Assembly (NCBI RefSeq): GCF_024323335.1
Contig: NC_066579.1
Coordinates: 52,906,771-52,970,770, forward strand
DNA from: Lathyrus oleraceus
Lineage: Eukaryota; Streptophyta; Magnoliopsida; Fabales; Fabaceae
Direction of reading: 5' to 3'
Length of the DNA stretch: 64,000 nt
Shown here in pieces: positions 32,724 to 44,281 of the stretch. The number at the start of each line of letters is the position of its first letter. The stretch's first letter is position 1. The translations under genes were made by a program, and so were the position numbers. A model generated the notes under the pieces. That model was not told the origin of the DNA. It did no database searches and was given only the letters and a program-made list of their open reading frames with translations.

Positions 32724-34330
32724 ATGGCCGTTGTTGATGCTGCTAACATTTTAAACAATAATGAAAGAGATCACTATAATGCAAAACCTCCAATCTTTGA
32801 TGGTGAGAAATTTGAATTGGAAAGATAGAATAGAAAGCTTCTTTCTTGGTTATGATGTTGATCTTTGGGATATTGTAGTCGACGGCTATGTTCACCCAGT
32901 TAATGATGAAGGGAATAATATAGCAAGAATTTCTATGACTGATCAACAGAAGAAAGATTTCAAAAACCATCATAAGGCCATAACTATATTGCTAAATGAT
33001 ATATCTTATACTGAGTATGAGAAGATAACAAACAGAGATTCATCCAAATCCATTTTCAACTCTTTGAGGATGACTCGTGAGGGGAATTCTCAAGTAAAGG
33101 AGACAAAGGTCTTGGCCTTAATCTAGAAGTACAAGGCATTCAAAATGGAAGATGATGAAACAGTTGATACTATGTTCTCAAGGTTTCAGATGCTTGTTGC
33201 ATGAATGAAAGTTCTGGATAAATGATACTTTACAGTTAACCATGTCAAGAAGATTATTAGAAGTCTTCCTAAAAATTGGAGACCTATGGTAACTACTTTG
33301 AAGCTGGAAAAGGGTCTCAACAGTATCAGTCTTGAAGAACTTGTTAGTTCTTTAAGAAGCCACGAGATTGAGCTCGAGAAAGATGAACCTCAGAAGTGAG
33401 ATAAATTTATTGCCTTAAAGTCTAAGCCTGAGAAGACAAAAGCTTATCAAGATAAGGAAGAATCAAAAGGATATGATGAAGACTCGGAAGATGATGATGA
33501 TGAGTTGTCTCTAATTTCAAGGAGATTCATTCGACTACGGAAGTACATACATAATGGTCAAGGGAAGTTCAGAGGAGCCAAAAGGATTGCTGGCCATTTT
33601 GATTCTTCGTCTGGACAGAAGAAGCAAAGTTTTGGAAAAGAAGTTATCTTCTTTGAGTGCAAGGAGTCAAACCGTTATAAAAATGATTGTTCTAAGCTGA
33701 AAAGGGACAAAAGGCCTAAGAAGAATTTTTCTAAAGGCAAGAAGGGGTTGATGGCTACATGGGATGACTCAGAATCCGAAGAAGAATATTCTAACAAAGA
33801 AAAAGCCAATGTTACATTGATGGCAACTACAAATGATCCTGAAGGATTTGAAGAACCAGAAGATAAAGTATTATCAGAATCAGAATTCGACTCTGATTCT
33901 GAAGAGGTACTTTCTAACCTATCTCGTTCAAATCTTAAATCATGTCTCTCTAAAATGCTGGAAAAGTACCAGAGTCTTCAAAGTAAATACAAGGACCTTA
34001 AACAAGTCTAAGTAGTTGCTTCTGAAACTTGCAGTGAGCTTGAGAAAGATATTTCCTCTCTAAATGAATAAGTATTTTCCTTAGAAAGTAACAACTCTGC
34101 TTTGAAAAGAAAATTTTCAAAACTAGAGGAGGAAATAGTCTCAAAAGCTTTTGGTACTGATTGCGTCATTAGATATGACAGAGCATTCCAGTACTTTCTA
34201 GCTAAAAGCATAGATATAAGCAAAATGGCTTCTATGATCTATGGAGTTAGCAGAAAATTGCAAGAAAGGTTTAGGTTGTACAAAAACTATAAAACCTGAC
34301 GAAAGTCATAAGGTAAAACCAAAACCTCTC
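32724..34330 (+). pseudogene. Element F: gag pseudogene
   Basis: It starts at ATG 32724 (MAVVDAANILNNN, then PPIFDGEKF). A frame change near 32.82 kb leads into NWKDRIESFFLGYDVDLWDI. Stops occur at about 33124, 33202, 33221 and 33398. The Ty1/copia gag order is visible: retrotrans-gag-like RSLPKNWRPMVTTL, a Lys/acidic linker, then a decayed zinc knuckle (FECKESNRYKNDC) that lacks the first Cys and the usual Gly-His. A Ser/acidic coiled region follows. It is non-functional. Confidence 0.85.
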
Positions 34331-34479
34331 TATGTGCATTTCGTGTCTGTTGGCACTGAGATTAATATTTTTGCACAGACACTAAAATATACAAAGGGTA
34401 AGAACTCAGTTCTGAAACCTAAGTATCATGCACAAATTCTCCATGATTATCCTTCTGCTAAAAGACCCAAAGTTGTAAA

Positions 34480-37400
34480 AAAACCTCTAGGAAAACTAAC
34501 AAGAGAAGACCCAGAAAGTGGGTACCTAAGGATAAAATTATTTATGTTGCATACATCCTTAGCAGCTCAGCTAAAACACCAGTCATGGTGCTTGGACAAT
34601 GGATGTTCGCGACATATGACGAGCAGAAGGTCTATGTTCCAAGATTTGGAACTTAATCCTGGAGGATTCGTTGGTTTTGGAGCAAACCAGAAAGTAAAGA
34701 TCATTGGCTCTAGAACTATTAGTAAAGGTAAACTTTCTTCTATTATTAATGTTCTTTTAGTTAATGGTCTGATGTATAACGTTTTGTCTATTAGTTAACT
34801 TAGTGACAATGGTTATGATATCATTTTTAATCAAAAGTCATGTAAGGTTGTTAGTCATAAAGATGGTACAATCCTTTTTAATGGAAAGAGAAAGAATAAC
34901 ATTTATAAAATCAGATTTTCTGATCTTGAGGATCAAAATGTAAAATGTCTAATGTCTGTTAATGAGGAGCAATGGGTATGGCACAGACGTTTGGGCCATG
35001 TTAGCATGAGAAGGATTTCTCAACTAAATAAGCTTGGATTAGTCAGAGGCTTACCCAACCTGAAGTTTTCTTCATATGCTCTTTGTGAAACATGTCAGAA
35101 AGGCAAGTTTTCTAAAACATATTTCAAAGAGAACATTGTTGTTTCTACCTCTAGACCATTAGAACTTCTGCATATTGATTTGTTTGGACCAGTGAAAAAT
35201 GCCTCTAACAATGGAAAGATGTATGGATTGGTCACCATTGATAACTATAGTCGTTGGACATGTGTAAAGTTTTTAAAACACAAGGATGAGTCACATTCTG
35301 TGTTCTTTACTTTCTACTCACTAATGCAAACAAAAATGAACTACAAAATAGTTAGAGTCAAAAGTGATCATCGTGGCGAATTTGAAAAAAAATTGAAATT
35401 TTTTTGATACAAATGGAATTTCCCATGATTTCTGTTGTCGTAGAACTCCACAGCAAAATGGGGTTGTAGAAAGGAAGAATAAGACTTTGCAAGAAATGGC
35501 TCGCACCATGATCCAAGAAACTGACATGGCTAAGCATTTCTGGGCAGAAGTAGTTAACACAACATGTTATATTCAAAACAAGATTTCTATCAAGCCTATT
35601 TTGGGTAAGAATCCTTATGAATTATAGAAGAACAGAAAGCCCAACATTTCTTACTTTCACCCTTTCGAATGTGAATGCTTTATGTTGAACACTAAAGAGA
35701 ATCTTGGAAATTTTAATTCTAAAGCATAAAAGTGTTTATTGTTAAGATATTCTGAACGCTCTAAAGGCTACAAAATCTTTAACACTGAAACACGAATTGT
35801 TGAAGAATTAATTCATGTTAGATTCAATGATAAGCTTAACCCTGAAAGGTCAAAGCTAGTTCAGAAATTTGCAGATTTAAAAATCAATCTTTCAGAATGC
35901 AATGATACTGATACTGGAGAAAAAGACTTAAAAGGCAAAGCTAAAGAATCTGAAGCAAACGACTCAGATACGACTCAACCAAAAGTTGTCGTTGGAACCA
36001 AATGAGTCTTCAGAAATAAGCTCAATGTCATTGGAAGTAGATGGGTCTTTAGAAAAGAAAACGACTCAGATACTGATCCATGTCATTAGAACCAAATGGG
36101 TCTTCAGAAACAAGCCCAATGAGAAGGGTAAAGTTGTTAGAAACAAGGCTCGACTGGTAGCACAAGGTTATAATCAGCAAGAAGGTATAGACTATACAAA
36201 AACCTTTGCTCCAGTTTCCAGGTTAAAGTATATTCATCTTTTAATTTCATTTGCAGTCAATCATAACATTATCCTTTATCAGATGGATGTTAAGAGTGCA
36301 TTCTTAAATGGCTATATTTCTGAAGAAGTATATGTGCACCAACCTCCTGGTTTTGAAAGCTCTAAAAATCCTGACTTTGTTTTTAAAACTAAAAAATGCA
36401 TTATATGGTCTGAAACAAGCTCCTAGAGATTGGTATGATAAACTAAGTAACTTCCTTTTGGAAAATAATTTTACCAGAGGGAAAGTGGACACAACTCTCT
36501 TTTGCAAAACCTTTAAGAATAATATTATGGTTGTTAAAAATTAGGTTGATGATATTATTTTTGGTTCTGCTAATGTTTTGTTTTGCAAGGATTTTGCTAA
36601 GTCAATGCAGGCAGAATTTGAAATGAGTCTGATGGGAGAACTCAAGTTCTTTCTGGGAATCCAGATTGATAAATGTTCAACGTACATTTATCAGAGAAAA
36701 TATACAAAGGAACTTCTGAAGAAGTTCAGAAGTTTAACTTATCAGAATGCAAGCAAGCAAAGAGTCCAATGCATCCTACATGTATTCTAGAGAAAGAAGA
36801 GGTACGTAGTAAGGTAAATCATAAGTTATTCAGAGGTATGATTGGATCTCTCATTTATCTAACTGTTTCTAGACCTGATATTTTATACAATGGCTGCTTA
36901 TGAGCTCACTTCCAATTAGATCCTAGGGAAACTCACTTAACTATTGTTAAGAGAATCTTTAGGTATCTGATAGGTACTACTAACCTTAGTTTGTTTTATA
37001 GAAAATCAAGTGAATATAAATTAGTAGGCTATTGTGATTCTGATTATACTGGAGAAAGAATAGAAAGGAAAAGTACTTCTGGAAGTTGTCAATTTCTGGG
37101 AGACAAACTGATCTCATGGTCCAGCAAGAGACAATCAACAATTTTGCTTTCAATAGCCGCAGTTGAATATATTACAGCTTCTGGATGCAACACTCATATA
37201 CTCTGGATGAAGAGTCAGCTGGAAGATCATCAGATATCTAAGAGTAACATTCTTATTCTTTGTGACAATACTTCTTCTATTTGTTTATCTAAGAACCATA
37301 TCTTGCATTCTATGGCTAAGCATATTGAAATTAAACATCACTTTTTACGTGACTACGTTCAGAAGGGTATTTTTCATCTAAAATTTGTTGATATAGACCA

Positions 37401-37491
37401 TCAATGGGATGATATCTTTATAAAACTCCTTGCTGAAGATAAATTCGTCTTTATTATAAAAAACTTATTTATGGATTTATGTCCAGAGTGA
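34480..37491 (+). pseudogene. Element F: pol pseudogene
   Basis: Domains appear in order across several frames. The protease is WCLDNGCSRHMT (34587, DNG for DSG). The integrase HHCC region is WHRRLGHVSM...CETCQKGKFS, with LLHIDLFGP, SDHRGEF, then after a frameshift TPQQNGVVERKNK. The RT has [33 protein letters not shown] and [15 protein letters not shown]. RNase H is GYCDSDYTGE...KSTSGSCQFLG with an end near 37491. The Tyr codon of the YVDD box is a TAG stop (36542-36544). At 35.97-36.11 kb the KWVFRNK-coding segment is present three times in decayed form. Many other stops are present. Confidence 0.9.
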
Positions 37492-37848
37492 ATATATGTA
37501 TTTCAGAATGTTTTAGTCTTCAAAACTCTAGATTAGATTATGAGAATCTTATTTGTTGACTCTAAAACATGAGCTTTCTGAAGTTAGAAAGTTTCATGAA
37601 TCAGAAAGGTTATGATCAGAATCAATCTTATCGATTTATCTTCTTGATTCTGAATAGTCATGCATTAAATGGTTGTCATATCGTTTGATTTCATGTGGTT
37701 CTAAGTGGTGAAAATTGTCCCACTTTCTGAGCATGTGTGATGAAAGCGTGACACATTAGGTTTCGCAATTCTTGGAATTAGGTTGAAAACTCTTACGCTT
37801 CCCCCTATGATTGCGTATTTTTTCCTTGTCATCATTGCAAATTTTTTC

Positions 37849-37856
37849 TATATAAA
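37849..37856 (+). promoter_or_regulatory. TATA box upstream of F's third ORF
   Basis: TATATAAA stands 109-116 bp upstream of ATG 37965. It is followed by a pyrimidine/A-rich, cap-site-like leader (CACTCACATTTTCACAC), resembling a stand-alone plant promoter. Activity is inferred only. Confidence 0.4.
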
Positions 37857-37964
37857 CCCACTTCACTCACATTTTCACACTATACGCACAATATTTCCAT
37901 ACTTTCAGTTCTCAAACCTAAAATACGTCTCTGCAACTGTTCAACCTCTCCTTCAACTTCAACA

Positions 37965-40302
37965 ATGGATGCTCCTCAACAACAGATTCAACAACTGATT
38001 CATCAACAACTTTCTCCCATTCATTCCATGCCTGATGAAAACCATCCTGTCATGGAAGGCATTCCTGAGTTGACTTTAAACACTCCTATTAGTGAGTTAA
38101 TGGTGCTTTGTGAAACAATTTTGGACTTCAAGAATCTGAAGGACAATGGTTTCGACTTCTCTGAAACCTTGGAACTCCAAGGATGGAAGAACTTCTTTAA
38201 GAGACTAATCGGTCATGTTTATCCAATATTGGTGAAGCAGTTTTTGGTGCATGCTACAGATGAAAAGGAAACAATAACTTCCTATGTTATGAATAGGAAG
38301 ATTGTCATTATTGAGAAATCCATTACTGGCTTAATCTCGCACAACGGAAAAGGTAAAAGAATTCACAGTGCCAAGATCAATGCAAAGAGAGAAGCAGTTA
38401 TTCCTTCTGTCATCTTCAAAGTTGGAACCAATCTTGAGGATAATAAAGGTCCAAGTGCCAAGGATTTAACAAACAACCTAAGAGTATGGTTCAAGATCAT
38501 TCTGGGTTGCATTCATCACTCGTCAAAAGTTTATGTTATTCTTTTTGGAGAAGGGTCTCAAACCGGCACTCCCTTCTATCTTGTTCAAACTCATGAGGGA
38601 TTAAATCAGAGAATCCAGAATTGGTGGATTTTCAAAGAAGAACAAAAGCAAGTTCATCCCTAATGGAAGGCTTATTTTTGACATTCTTGTGGAGAATTGT
38701 CTGGTGGATGACCTTCTGGTCAGTGGTTTAACTGATGAACTTGTAAAGGCTGTTGGAAAGATTTTCTGGGGGAAGAATCTCAAGAGCATGGGTCTCATTT
38801 CTAAGGTTGTAAGGCCAAAATTCATTCCCTCAAAGGATGATATATGTGGAATGAAGATTCCAATTGACAACTTTCCAATCTTTACTAAGATTGATCCTCC
38901 AGAAATTCTTATGGCCTATCTGAAAAGTTGTCTGAAGGATGGTATTGATCCAATGGTTGATCTTTTCAATCTACCAGAAACGTATCTAGATGTTCATCAG
39001 AAAAGGAATAAAGAATCAAGAGGAGAAATATCTTCAAGGCCTTAGAAGAAGAAGAAGAAGAAGAAGAAGAATAAAGTTGTTGTCTTTTTGGATGAAGATG
39101 AGGTGCCTCTCAGTGAGCGCCATAAAGAAATGCTTCTAAAGGACACATTTGGAGTTGTCCAGCAATCTTCCAGAGCTTTTGACACTACTTCCAGTAAGCT
39201 TCCTAAAGCTAGCAATCTCATTGCTTCTGATTCTATAATTTATGAAAGGATCTTACCAATCCAACCACCTCCCACCTCTCAACCCATTTCAATATTTTCC
39301 CAACAAATATCTGAACCCATATTACTTCCACCTCCTACAAAAACACCCATCATAGAACATGTTACAGAAACTCCTAAATTTTCTGAAACTCGGTCACAAC
39401 AACAACATCAATAGATACCATCAACACCACCTCCTTCATAGTTACAAATTCCACCCACTCCACCACCATTTGTTTCTGCTCCCCATATAAAAAAAAACAA
39501 ATATAACCCCACAGACCATATCCCTTGACAAATTCTAGAGACCATATGTCTAAGGGTGCTCTTGAGGGAATGTTCAATTTTGAACCTGAACCAGTAGTAT
39601 CTGATCCAGAAACACCTCCAATCATATTTCCCTCACTTCCAACTCTTTATGGTCCTGATCTTGATGAAACCAGAATAGACCTTACTCTCAGTTTCCCCAA
39701 ACCAACCAAACTTACTCCCAATATTGGTAAGATTTTGAGGAAGTTTGAGTCAGAGTCAAGAAGTTGTTTACATGAAGTAATGACGATCAGTCGTTCTTCA
39801 GCAAATTCGACTGAAAGTGATTCTGCTTGGGAAGCCTATAGAATGTGGATTAATTCCAAGATCTCTAAGCTGAAGAACTCCGGGTATAAAGTATCTGAAA
39901 GAAACTTCCCTTCTAGGTTTATTCTCTTAATGGAAATCTGGAAGTTACGAAATTCCCAGTTGTGTCTTCCTGCTCTAGAAGTTAAAGAAGTTATTCAAGA
40001 AGTGGATGAGGAAGTTGTTCAGGATTAAGGTTGATTTTGGGCATCAAGAATGTGTTATGGAAGAAGTTGTTGCTCAGCTAGTTGTTTCTGAGGCCTAACA
40101 GTCTAAAGATCAACAAATTGAAGTTTCTCCTTTTCAACACTTTGCTAGAACTTCGTCTGAAGACATTCATGATGTGCTTCGGAAGACTATTGAGGAAATC
40201 AAAGTTGATAATGCCCTGGTCAAAGAGCGTTTGGACAAACAGGATATGATATTTCAGTTAATACTATTCAGACTTCCTCCGTCTCCTCCTCAGAACCCTT
40301 AG
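37965..40302 (+). pseudogene. Element F: third ORF (envelope-like position), broken
   Basis: It begins MDAPQQQIQQLIHQQL at ATG 37965 and continues through four frame/stop interruptions (after 38663, 39045, 39414 and 40028) to a stop at 40300-40302. Recognisable blocks are GWKNFFKRLIGHVYPILVKQ, LRVWFKIILGCIHHSS, DDLLVSGLTDEL, PPEILMAYLKSC and a Lys tract followed by DEDEVPLSERHKEML. This is the retrotransposon ORF often annotated envelope-like in legume Sireviruses (plant transposon-protein domain family). No signal peptide or membrane helix is evident. It is a pseudogene of unknown original function. Confidence 0.75.
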
Positions 40303-40500
40303 CGTTATTTTCTTAAATTTTTTTAAGTGTTTTGATGTTTCTGATTGTATCTTTTCTGCCTTTTGGCACGTTTAATGAATATCTTTTTGTTTCTTTCCAT
40401 TATTTCTTTTATTTTTTTATTTGTCTCTGTCTTTTTTATTAATGACAAAAGAGGAGCAACATATCTAAGGAGAAGACTAGTAATTATTTTTTATATACCT
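40303..40500 (+). other. Element F: 3' untranslated region, end lost
   Basis: T-rich sequence, then TGACAAAAGAGGAGCAAC at about 40441, comparable to the TGACAAAGGGGGAG purine tract of element G. No F 3' LTR follows; the element is truncated here. Confidence 0.5.
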
Positions 40501-40559
40501 AAATTCTTAACTAAAGAACTCAAACATTGTTTAATGTTTTCATCCAACTTTAGATCACT

Positions 40560-40689
40560 GATAAAAGTCATTCACTCTTCCAAACTATCTATATCAACCA
40601 TGAAGCGAAAGTATGCAATTTATCTTGGAAAAGAGAAGTTAGACAAGGTGGCCATCTATCACATCTTCTCTTTTGCTTGATTTTGATGA
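40560..40689 (+). pseudogene. Possible LINE reverse transcriptase remnant, left part
   Basis: The frame around 40650 reads like SHLLFA followed by LILM, similar to the region just before and after the catalytic FADD of plant L1-type LINE RT, with the DD codons lost. It lies directly against the hAT-like element, on whose other side more LINE RT sequence occurs (52.36 kb). The match is weak. Confidence 0.3.
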
Positions 40690-40748
40690 GAAAGCTTATG
40701 GGTGTATGCGGATTGGGTTGGACCGGGTTTGGTCTAACCCGTTACCCA

Positions 40749-42443
40749 TGTGAGAGAATTCTTTACTTGAATTAATTTTGAATGATAGCAAATTGTGTGA
40801 TCATCATACAAATGTTGGTTGTGCATTTCATCACTTGATACACTTGTGTTTTTATTGTGTTTATATTCCATTCTATTGCTGCATAACTTTACATAAAAGA
40901 CCTACATTGACACATCTCTTATAATAACACATAAAATCCATTTTATGTCAGTATGCATCAACACATAATCCTTTGCATCGATACATACTGCATGTGGTAT
41001 ATCACAAAACTTCTTCTGTTCAGTATGCATCGATGCATACGAGTCATGCATCAATACATGAAAGGCAAAAGGCTCCATGTATCGATCCATACGATCCCTG
41101 CATCGATACATGATCAATTGAAACAGACTGTGTATCAATGCATACGCATTAGGCATCGATACATGACAAATTGAAACAGCCTATGTATCAATACATACGC
41201 ATTAGGCATCGATACATGCTAGTGAAAAAGGAGCATGCATCAATACATGCGAATTGTGCATCGATACATGATTAATTCATTTCACCAAATACTCACTTAT
41301 ATTACAGTATGCATCGATGCATACTCTCATGTATCAATGCATAAAGCTGTTTTTGTTCTTTAACAGTTTCTGTGGTTGCATATATAAGACAGGTTATGAC
41401 AGCAGCAAAAAGGAAGAATTCATTGAGGAAAAACAATTAAACACAAGATCAAAAAGCAGTGTTGGAGCAATTGTTTGAGAGCACATAGAAACCTGAAAGA
41501 GACTTCATCTTCTCAATCACTTCTCTTCAAGAACATTTACACATAACTATTCTTGTTCTTTGGATAAAAAGAAGCATCGAGATAACGTTCAGTGGAACGA
41601 TCAAGGATCTAGCTGAGTTGAAGATTGAAGGGGGTTTCTAGGAAAAACCTACTGGTTTTTCCTTCAAGAACTAGAGTGTTCTTGAGGGTTTGGGAGTCAC
41701 GTTTGCAGAACATATTCAGCCGCAGCATTGCGTTTGGAGATCGGGGGATTTCGCAAGCAGGTCGTGGAACCGGTGAATTGTTTGCAATTTCGTGCAGGAA
41801 AATCTTGATCGTGCTCAGATCAAGTGAAGGTTCATACAAGAAGAGGTTCTTAGAGTTTAGAATTCTGTCTTTGTATCATAACCTTGTATCAACGGATTCG
41901 GCAATAATTGATAATCAAAGTTCTCAATTTCATTTGAAATTGAGAGGGAGACGTACCCACACGCGAGGACGACGTGGGGAACTTCCTTACCAAATCTCTG
42001 CGTATTGTATTCTTACCTTATTCCTCTTTACGTTTTAAAACTGTTTTAGCAATTCCAGTTAGTGTGTTGTGATTGTTCCTTTTGCAAGACAGCAGTGGCA
42101 AGAAAACTTTTAAGCAAATTTCATTGTTGTCTATCATTGATCACACACACACCAACTGTTTGACAAAACGGTTAGCTAGATTTTATTCATTGGAAATAGA
42201 CTTTAATGAAAAGTGCATTCAATTAGCTAAAATTCTGGTGTGATTATTTCTGTCATTCTTATTCAAATCCAGCATTAAGCTCGTGTGTCCGGTTTTCTAG
42301 TAGCGGTTCAGAATAGACGGAAGTCGATTCGGGACTGATTTTTTCCGCCAATTTTAAAAACTCTGATAAAACTTAAATCCGTTAAAATTCAAAGAGGTGA
42401 TCTATTCACCCCCCCTCTCGATCACTAGCCACACCGTCTAACA
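40749..42443 (+). repeat. Element G: 5' LTR
   Basis: 1695 bp, TGTGAGAGAATTC...CGTCTAACA. The TATA box TATATAA is at 41381-41387. U3 carries the ATCGAT motif cluster. It differs from the 3' LTR by about 11 substitutions, a 9-bp length change (TTCATCTTC) and one C in a C run. A 137-codon ORF (41625-42038) occurs in both LTRs and is not considered a gene. Confidence 0.97.
40946..41345. promoter_or_regulatory. Cluster of about 14 TGCATCGATACAT-type palindromic motifs in U3
   Basis: Eight exact ATCGAT cores within GCATCGATACAT/GCATCGATGCAT, plus about six ATCAAT or ATCAAC variants, are spaced about 20-50 bp. They end roughly 40 bp before the TATA box. The same array lies in the 3' LTR (50163-50562). 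Regular spacing and dyad symmetry suggest protein-binding sites. The same motif recurs at 47.72-47.95 kb inside the element. Confidence 0.85.
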
Positions 42444-42445
42444 AG

Positions 42446-42457
42446 TGGTATCAGAGC
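42446..42457 (+). promoter_or_regulatory. Element G: primer binding site
   Basis: TGGTATCAGAGC, 2 nt after the LTR, is the standard complement of plant initiator-Met tRNA. Confidence 0.95.
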
Positions 42458-42494
42458 GCCGGTTCGCTGGTGCTCTGTGGCTGCCTGTAACAGT

Positions 42495-44273
42495 ATGGAT
42501 TCTGAACCAAAGGGGGCGTATAATAGAGCTCCTATTTTCAACGGTGAAAATTATGGCTTCTGGAAAGACTGCATGCGAGTTCATATAAATTCTGTGGATA
42601 GGCTAGTATGGGCTGCCATTGAAAACGGTTCGTTTCAAATTACTATGACTAATGCAGCTGGCGCCATAGTACCTAAACCAGAAGATGATTGGAATGAGAA
42701 AGATGAGAAAAAGTGGTTGTGTGATTGGAGAGCTCGAAACATGTTAATTTCAGCACTTGGTGTTGATGAGTATTATCGAGTGTCCCATTGCACGACAGCT
42801 AAAGAAATGTGGGATGCTTTAGAAGTTGCCCATGAGGGTACTACTGAAGTAAAACAGTCCCGCATTAACACACTCAATCAAGAGTTTGAGCTCTTTCGCA
42901 TGAAACAAGGAGAATCCATCTCCGACATGCAAAAGAGATTCACTCATCTAACTAACCGATTGAATGCTCTTGGAAAACCTATTTCCAATGAAATTGCTAC
43001 TAATAAAATTCTCAGGTGTCTTAGCAGGGAATGGCAACCTAAAGTAACAGCAATCAAGGAAGCCAACGATCTAACAAGACTTACGATTACAACCTTGTTT
43101 GGAAAGCTGGAAGAACATCAGCAAGCATTGGAAAGTCTTGAAAAATATGAGAACAAAAGTAAGAAGGAAAAGGAGAAGAAAAGAGACAAAGAGGGAGAGA
43201 AGAAGCCAATAGCTCTTGTGGCCTCTAGCTCTAAGTCCTCACGAAAAGAGCAAAGCGACAATGATTCAAGTAGTGACAAAGACTCGGATGATGAGGAAAT
43301 GGGACTGTTTGTAAGGAGATACAATAGATTCATTCGAAAGAATGGAGTCAAGCATTCCGACAAAAATCTCATGAAGTTTCGAAAACAATCTACAAATTCG
43401 AAACAAGAAGAGAACAAGAAGAGTAGAGGAAGAGGATCCTGTTTTAATTGTGGTAAATCTGGACATTATAAAACGGATTGCCCTATGAAGTATAAGGATC
43501 AAAGAAAAGATTCACCAAAAGGGTACAGCAAACAAAGAAGAGCGTACATTGCATGGGAAAGTGATAGTGATTCATCAAGCACACAAAGCTCAAGTGATGG
43601 TGATGAAGCTGCAAATCTGTGCCTTATGGCTCACACAAAAAATCTGTCCAACCACAAGAAGAAAAACAATGACAAAAAGGTAAAACAAGCTTATTACAAT
43701 AATTTCTCCTCTATGTCTTTTTCGGAACTGAAAATAGCTTTTGAAAAACTGCATAACGAAGTTGTAGATGCTTTTAAAAGACTATCTTCCGACAAACATA
43801 TTTTCTCATTTTTGGAAGGTAAAGTAAACAAAGCTGAAATTGATTTAGAAGCATTGAAAGCTAGCATTGCAGAAAATTCAAAAACTATTGACATTGATGG
43901 ATGTAGTAGAGTTAGGTATTGTGACGCTTGTTATATTTGGCAAAATGAGGTAAACACTCTTAAGGTCAAATTAAAGAAAGCGCTACAACCTAAAGTTACT
44001 TATGTCGTTGACTCTAGGTTGTTTAATAAGTCATTAAATCCTCCATATGCAAAATACTCGTTTATTCTAAAGGATTCAATGAACAAGAAACAACAAACAC
44101 ATCACCATGGTTTATGTCATTATTGTTGTCATGCTGGCCATACCATTGAAAAATGCAAATTTAGGAGATTTCTTGTCCCTAAAGGTATTTATCAATGGAA
44201 GCCAAAAGGCAATCATGTTAGCACTTACCCACTTGGACCCAATGAAAATTGGGTACCAACTTCTCTCTTTTGA
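42495..44273 (+). CDS. Element G: Gag (592 aa)
   Basis: The ATG at 42495 (MDSEPKGAYNRAPIFNGENY) is chosen; an in-frame GTG lies 18 nt upstream but is not a likely start. The N-terminal half is the copia gag domain (NYGFWKDCMRVHINS, MWDALEVAHEGT, ILRCLSREWQPKVTAI). A Lys-rich basic stretch lies near residues 215-240, then a CCHC zinc knuckle CFNCGKSGHYKTDC at residues 316-329. An acidic Ser-rich part, a coiled-coil region and a second knuckle-like CHYCCHAGHTIEKC at 541-554 follow. It is intact, stops with TGA 44271-44273, and should assemble particles and bind RNA. Confidence 0.95.
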   Translation: MDSEPKGAYNRAPIFNGENYGFWKDCMRVHINSVDRLVWAAIENGSFQITMTNAAGAIVPKPEDDWNEKDEKKWLCDWRARNMLISALGVDEYYRVSHCTTAKEMWDALEVAHEGTTEVKQSRINTLNQEFELFRMKQGESISDMQKRFTHLTNRLNALGKPISNEIATNKILRCLSREWQPKVTAIKEANDLTRLTITTLFGKLEEHQQALESLEKYENKSKKEKEKKRDKEGEKKPIALVASSSKSSRKEQSDNDSSSDKDSDDEEMGLFVRRYNRFIRKNGVKHSDKNLMKFRKQSTNSKQEENKKSRGRGSCFNCGKSGHYKTDCPMKYKDQRKDSPKGYSKQRRAYIAWESDSDSSSTQSSSDGDEAANLCLMAHTKNLSNHKKKNNDKKVKQAYYNNFSSMSFSELKIAFEKLHNEVVDAFKRLSSDKHIFSFLEGKVNKAEIDLEALKASIAENSKTIDIDGCSRVRYCDACYIWQNEVNTLKVKLKKALQPKVTYVVDSRLFNKSLNPPYAKYSFILKDSMNKKQQTHHHGLCHYCCHAGHTIEKCKFRRFLVPKGIYQWKPKGNHVSTYPLGPNENWVPTSLF

Positions 44274-44281
44274 TATTGTAG

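Noticed and set aside
41625..42038. 137-codon ORF, also at 50851-51264
   Set aside because: It is present twice only because it lies in both LTRs of element G; it overlaps the transcript leader and has no recognised domain.
42477..42494. GTG as the gag start in element G
   Set aside because: An in-frame ATG at 42495 is the plausible eukaryotic start.
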